Origin: RCIO01 sp964629765
GTDB taxonomy: Bacteria > Pseudomonadota > Alphaproteobacteria > Rhizobiales > Rhizobiaceae
Assembly (NCBI GenBank): GCA_964629765.1
Contig: CAZVTK010000002.1
Coordinates: 62,001 to 126,000, forward strand
Length of the DNA: 64,000 bases
Reading direction: 5' to 3'
Shown here: positions 60,849 to 64,000 of the stretch, in pieces
Numbering within the stretch: position 1 is the stretch's first letter
How the letters are laid out: each line of letters starts with the position of its first letter
Position numbers and translations under genes: made by a program
The notes under the pieces: generated by a model
The model's input: only the letters and a program-made list of their open reading frames with translations
Databases searched by the model: none
What the model was told of the DNA's origin: nothing

Positions 60849-61991
60849 TCAGGCCGCCTTCGAAGCGGAGGGCAAGGTCAAGCCGAAAGTCTCGATCGCA
60901 TTGGCGGAGAATATCCTGCGCCTCAAATCTTCCGGATATCCCCCGAGAATCATCGCAGGATTGTCGAAGTCCCAATGAGGATAATCGGTCGAGAACATCA
61001 GGGTGCGGGAGCCATCCATCCAGTCGATGATATGCTTCAATGCCTCGGGAGGCTCCGGCTCCTCCATGGGCTGGGTGGCGAAGCGCACATGCTCCTTGAT
61101 ATATTCGCTCGGCAACCGCTTGATCCAGGGCGTCTGGCGGCGGAGCCCCTTCCAGTCCAGGTCCATCTTCCACATCATGGCCGGCACCCAGGCGAAGCCG
61201 GCCTCGATGATCGCCAGCTTCAGCGTCGGGAACTTGTCGAAGACGCCCTCGAAGACGAAGCTGGCTATATGCACCGAGTAGAATGAGGAACGTAGCTGGC
61301 GGTATTCGATGTAGTAGCTCGGATATCCCGCGGGCGAAGGCGGCGGATTGAGGCCCAGCCCCTCTCCGCCGAAATGCATGCCCACGGCCAGTCCGTGCCG
61401 CGCGCACGCTTCGTAGATCGGATGGTAGAAACGATGGCCGAAGGGCCGCGGGGCACCGCAGCCCACCAGAATTCCACAAACCCCCGGATGCGAGCCGACG
61501 CGATCGATCTCGGCCGCCGCCGCCGCCGGATCCTGGGTGTTGACGTGAAGCAACAGCCGGAAACGCTCGTCCCTCGCAATCCAGTGATCGAGCGAATAGT
61601 CGTTGAATGCCCGGCAAAGCGCGTTGGCATAGTCGAAGTCGGCGACCATCGCGCTGATCTTGGGACCGGGGCCGCCGGTCAGGACGGCGATGTCGACGCC
61701 GACCTCGTCCAGCAGCCTTTTGCGCGTGTCGTCCACGTCGAATGCGTTCACGCCCATGAAGTAGGAATCGGGCGGCGGCGGATTGTCCTTGTCGATGACG
61801 TCGATGCGGCGCCCGCGGAAGCCGCCGTTCATCGCCGGCCCCGACTGGATGCCAAATCCGTAGTCCTCGAACCGAACGGCATCGTACCTCGACAGATAGG
61901 GGAAGAGGTCGGACTTCTTGGCGAAGCCGTGATGCACGTCGGTGTCTACTATCAACATCCTACCGGGTTTGGATCCGACAATGCCGCTCAT
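60849..61991 (-). CDS. Metal-dependent amidohydrolase/decarboxylase (amidohydro-rel, ACMSD-like)
   Basis: TIM-barrel protein of 380 residues. The first metal motif reads LIVDTDVHHGF, another histidine is in VGMHFGGEGLG, the region IIEAGFAWVPAMMWKMD follows, and the late aspartate is in MFSTDYPHWDFD, as in amidohydrolase_2 proteins that hydrolyse or decarboxylate aromatic acids. ATG 61991 (MSGIVGS) has GGAGGG 4 nt upstream. It is encoded between the binding protein and Rieske genes. The substrate may be an aromatic amide or carboxylate imported by the peptide-type transporter. Confidence 0.9.
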   Translation of the reverse strand: MSGIVGSKPGRMLIVDTDVHHGFAKKSDLFPYLSRYDAVRFEDYGFGIQSGPAMNGGFRGRRIDVIDKDNPPPPDSYFMGVNAFDVDDTRKRLLDEVGVDIAVLTGGPGPKISAMVADFDYANALCRAFNDYSLDHWIARDERFRLLLHVNTQDPAAAAAEIDRVGSHPGVCGILVGCGAPRPFGHRFYHPIYEACARHGLAVGMHFGGEGLGLNPPPSPAGYPSYYIEYRQLRSSFYSVHIASFVFEGVFDKFPTLKLAIIEAGFAWVPAMMWKMDLDWKGLRRQTPWIKRLPSEYIKEHVRFATQPMEEPEPPEALKHIIDWMDGSRTLMFSTDYPHWDFDNPAMILGGYPEDLRRRIFSANAIETFGLTLPSASKAA

Positions 61992-62036
61992 TCTACCCTC
62001 CATTTCACGTCTCACCAAACCCTTGCAGGATGACGG

Positions 62037-63584
62037 TCAGCTCTCGGACAACGACATGTCGTTGTATCGCCAGGCCCCGCAGAACTCACGGGAGAAGCCG
62101 TTCAGCTTCTTGGACTTCACCTCTTTCTGGGCGCGCCAGCAGAGATAGATCTGCCAATAGTTGTCCAATATCTTCTGCTGTATATCGACATATATCTGCT
62201 TGCGGACAGCCATGTCGGAAAGGCCGCGAGCCTTCTCGATCATCTCCCAGAGTTCCGGGCTCTGGATCGCCGAGTAGTCGTTCGGGCTGTTGCGGCCGAA
62301 CTGGTTGGAGTAGGTCATGTCCGGATCCGGCCGCGAATTGGCCCGGGCAAGCGCCAGTTCATATTTCTTGCCCTGGAGCATCTCGACCAGCGTCAGCCTC
62401 TCGACCGTCTGGACGCGGACATCGATGCCGCACTCCTTGCACATGGACTGGACGATCTGCGCTATCTGCGTGTCCGGGTCTCTCTGGGTCAGGATCATCG
62501 TCAGGGGAGCGGTGTGGCCGGACTTCTTGTAGAGTTCGCGGGCAAGCGCAGGGTCATAGGTGTGCCCCTTGATCGCGTCGCTCGCCATCGGGGAGCTCGG
62601 CGGCTCGAAGCCGGTCATGGCGCCGCCCCAGCCTCGCGTAATGACCTTGGCGAGCGCTTCGCGGTCGATCGCGTGTGAAATCGCCTTGCGCAGGTCGAGA
62701 TTCTTGGCGAGCGGCCCGGACTGGTTGTTGACGTGCAAGAGCTGGATGATGGTCTGAATGGGAGCAGTATCGAGCAGATCCAGGTTCGGATCGGCCTCGA
62801 TCTCCGGAAAATCCTTCGGCTGGACGATATCCCCCAACTGAACGTTGCCGCTCTTCAACTCGACGAGCTTCACCGCGGTGTTGGGGATGATCCGGACCGA
62901 TACGGTGTCGAGGTGAGGAGGCTTGCCCCAATATCCGTCAAAGCGCTTGGCATCCACCTTGCCGGAGCCCCAGCTCGTGATCACATAGGGCCCGGTGCCA
63001 ACCGGGTTGCGGGCGAAATCCGCTCCCCTTTCCCTCACGGCGGTCGGCGACACCATCGATCCCGCTTCATTGGTCAAGATCGTCAGGAACGGGCCGGACG
63101 GATTCTTGAGGTTGACCTTGACCGTGAGGGGATCGATGACCTCCGTCCCGGCATAGTCCCCCATATACTGGCGTGACGTCGAATGAACGTCGGGATTGGC
63201 GACCCGGTCAAGGTTGAACTTGACGGCCTCCGCATCGAATTTCGTTCCGTCCTGAAACGAAACGCCGGGGCGCAGCTTGAAAATCAACGCTTTTTCGTCC
63301 GGCGTCAGTTCCCAGCTCTCCGCGAGCAGCGGATGAATGACGCCCTCGACATCCTGATAGACCAGATTTTCGCTGTACAGATTGAATATCGAGCGATCCG
63401 CGCCGACCGATGTTCCCAATATCGGATCCAGGCTCGCGGGCTCGAAGATGGTCGCGACCTTGAGATCACCCCCGCGCGCCGGTTCCGCTGCGACGGCAAG
63501 TCCGGAAAATCTCAGGTATGGCGTTGCCAGAGTAGTCGCGGCGGCGCCTGTCAATCCAAGGAGAACGTCACGTCTGTTTGCCAT
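62037..63584 (-). CDS. Oligopeptide-type substrate-binding protein (family 5, DppA/OppA-like)
   Basis: Periplasmic protein of 515 residues with a twin-arginine leader (NRRDVLLGLTGAAATTLATP, cleavage near AVAAEP). The mature part has the SBP_bac_5 opening DLKVATIFEPASLDPILGT, the AESWELTPDEKALIFKLRPG block, NPVGTGPYVITSW and ALARANSRPDPDM. It is first gene of the operon binding protein - amidohydrolase - Rieske - Rieske ferredoxin - two ATPases - two permeases. ATG 63584 has GAGAG 8 nt upstream; a TTG seven codons upstream is an alternative. Upstream DNA shows no other gene up to the edge. Confidence 0.92.
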   Translation of the reverse strand: MANRRDVLLGLTGAAATTLATPYLRFSGLAVAAEPARGGDLKVATIFEPASLDPILGTSVGADRSIFNLYSENLVYQDVEGVIHPLLAESWELTPDEKALIFKLRPGVSFQDGTKFDAEAVKFNLDRVANPDVHSTSRQYMGDYAGTEVIDPLTVKVNLKNPSGPFLTILTNEAGSMVSPTAVRERGADFARNPVGTGPYVITSWGSGKVDAKRFDGYWGKPPHLDTVSVRIIPNTAVKLVELKSGNVQLGDIVQPKDFPEIEADPNLDLLDTAPIQTIIQLLHVNNQSGPLAKNLDLRKAISHAIDREALAKVITRGWGGAMTGFEPPSSPMASDAIKGHTYDPALARELYKKSGHTAPLTMILTQRDPDTQIAQIVQSMCKECGIDVRVQTVERLTLVEMLQGKKYELALARANSRPDPDMTYSNQFGRNSPNDYSAIQSPELWEMIEKARGLSDMAVRKQIYVDIQQKILDNYWQIYLCWRAQKEVKSKKLNGFSREFCGAWRYNDMSLSES

Positions 63585-64000
63585 AATCGTTTCTCTCGCT
63601 TTCAATAGGATCGTTTTACAAGGCGCCCTGCAACGTTACCGGCGCGCCCCAGGGATTGTATTGATAGTCGGAGCAGCAGAGGAAAGAATGCTTACCAGGA
63701 TTCATATGCGGGCAATGAAATCCTCAATGGAATTTGACAATGACCGGCACGTCGTGGAAGCTGCCGGCATATTGCGACCTTCAGGAGTATGGCGTGCGGT
63801 TTTTATCATTTTAATGGACAGATTTTTCTGATTACGACCATCACAAGTAGCGAAACACGATTTGGCTTTGACATCGGGTTTTCCGATGTGTTTCCCTCCC
63901 TATTGAAAGACGATGATCGATTGCTTCTCAATTTGCCACCGCATTGCGAGTTTAATCGATAGTCTTTATGTATTATTAGTTGATATATACAATTCATATA
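63585..64000. other. AT-rich upstream region of the importer operon, no gene seen
   Basis: About 415 bp with many AT tracts toward the right edge and several short open frames on both strands, none with a ribosome site and family-like sequence. It presumably holds the promoter of the binding-protein operon. ACTATCGATTAAA occurs on the minus strand near 63956 and a similar ACTATCGATAAAT lies at about 60326 before the Rieske ferredoxin gene, possibly part of a regulatory motif. Confidence 0.45.

Noticed and set aside
63806..63997. Short minus-strand open frame at the right edge
   Set aside because: Only 63 codons in AT-rich DNA with no ribosome site at its first ATG and no recognisable content.

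Overview
The window is high-GC (mostly mid-60s percent by eye), densely packed bacterial DNA. Short intergenic gaps, many ABC importers each with its own binding-protein gene, and CaiB/BaiF, FCD-GntR, TAT-type leader and Rieske genes point to a soil or water alphaproteobacterium, probably Hyphomicrobiales; that placement is inference. No rRNA, tRNA, CRISPR array or phage genes were seen. Almost everything is catabolic, and the stretch reads as a degradation island for one or more cyclic or aromatic organic compounds. The substrate cannot be named from sequence alone.

Block 1 (1-12.4 kb). Two minus-strand operons encode a TauT/NMT1-type importer (binding protein, ATPase, permease cut by the window edge), a complete P450 system (CYP, 3Fe-4S ferredoxin, ferredoxin reductase), a molybdopterin oxidoreductase and a ferredoxin-fused NADPH reductase. 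A plus-strand operon encodes an FAD_binding_2 flavoprotein, a tiny two-helix membrane protein and a metallo-beta-lactamase-fold hydrolase. The three promoters share a CTGATNATCAG-type palindrome or half of it.

Block 2 (12.4-49.4 kb). At least twelve operons are involved. They encode three iron(III)-type binding proteins, one matching ATPase and fused permease, a ThDP enzyme, two class III CoA-transferases, a flavin hydroxylase, a gentisate-dioxygenase-like double cupin, FAH, a PrpB-like lyase, PrpF, enoyl-CoA hydratase, two SDRs, three acyl-CoA dehydrogenases, a thiolase-like protein with a DUF35 partner, an ADP-forming acyl-CoA synthetase, MaoC, an AMP-forming ligase and a second flavoprotein plus small membrane protein module. 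Each operon start carries a copy of the palindrome ATGGTTSAACCAT or a close variant, including the gene for an FCD-type GntR regulator at 36171-36914. This is strong internal evidence for one autoregulated regulon. The gene set suggests CoA activation, beta-oxidation, aldol-type C-C cleavage and gentisate-type ring cleavage working together. A 273-bp MITE-like element sits inside the transporter operon.

Block 3 (49.5-64 kb). Intergenic DNA is visibly AT-richer and the twelve-site palindrome is absent. It holds a MocR-type regulator whose aminotransferase domain has lost the PLP lysine, a complete oligopeptide-type importer, an amidohydrolase, two stand-alone Rieske proteins, a ferredoxin reductase, an aldehyde dehydrogenase, a PLP-dependent D-threonine-aldolase-like enzyme and a small cupin. 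No catalytic oxygenase subunit is present in the window.
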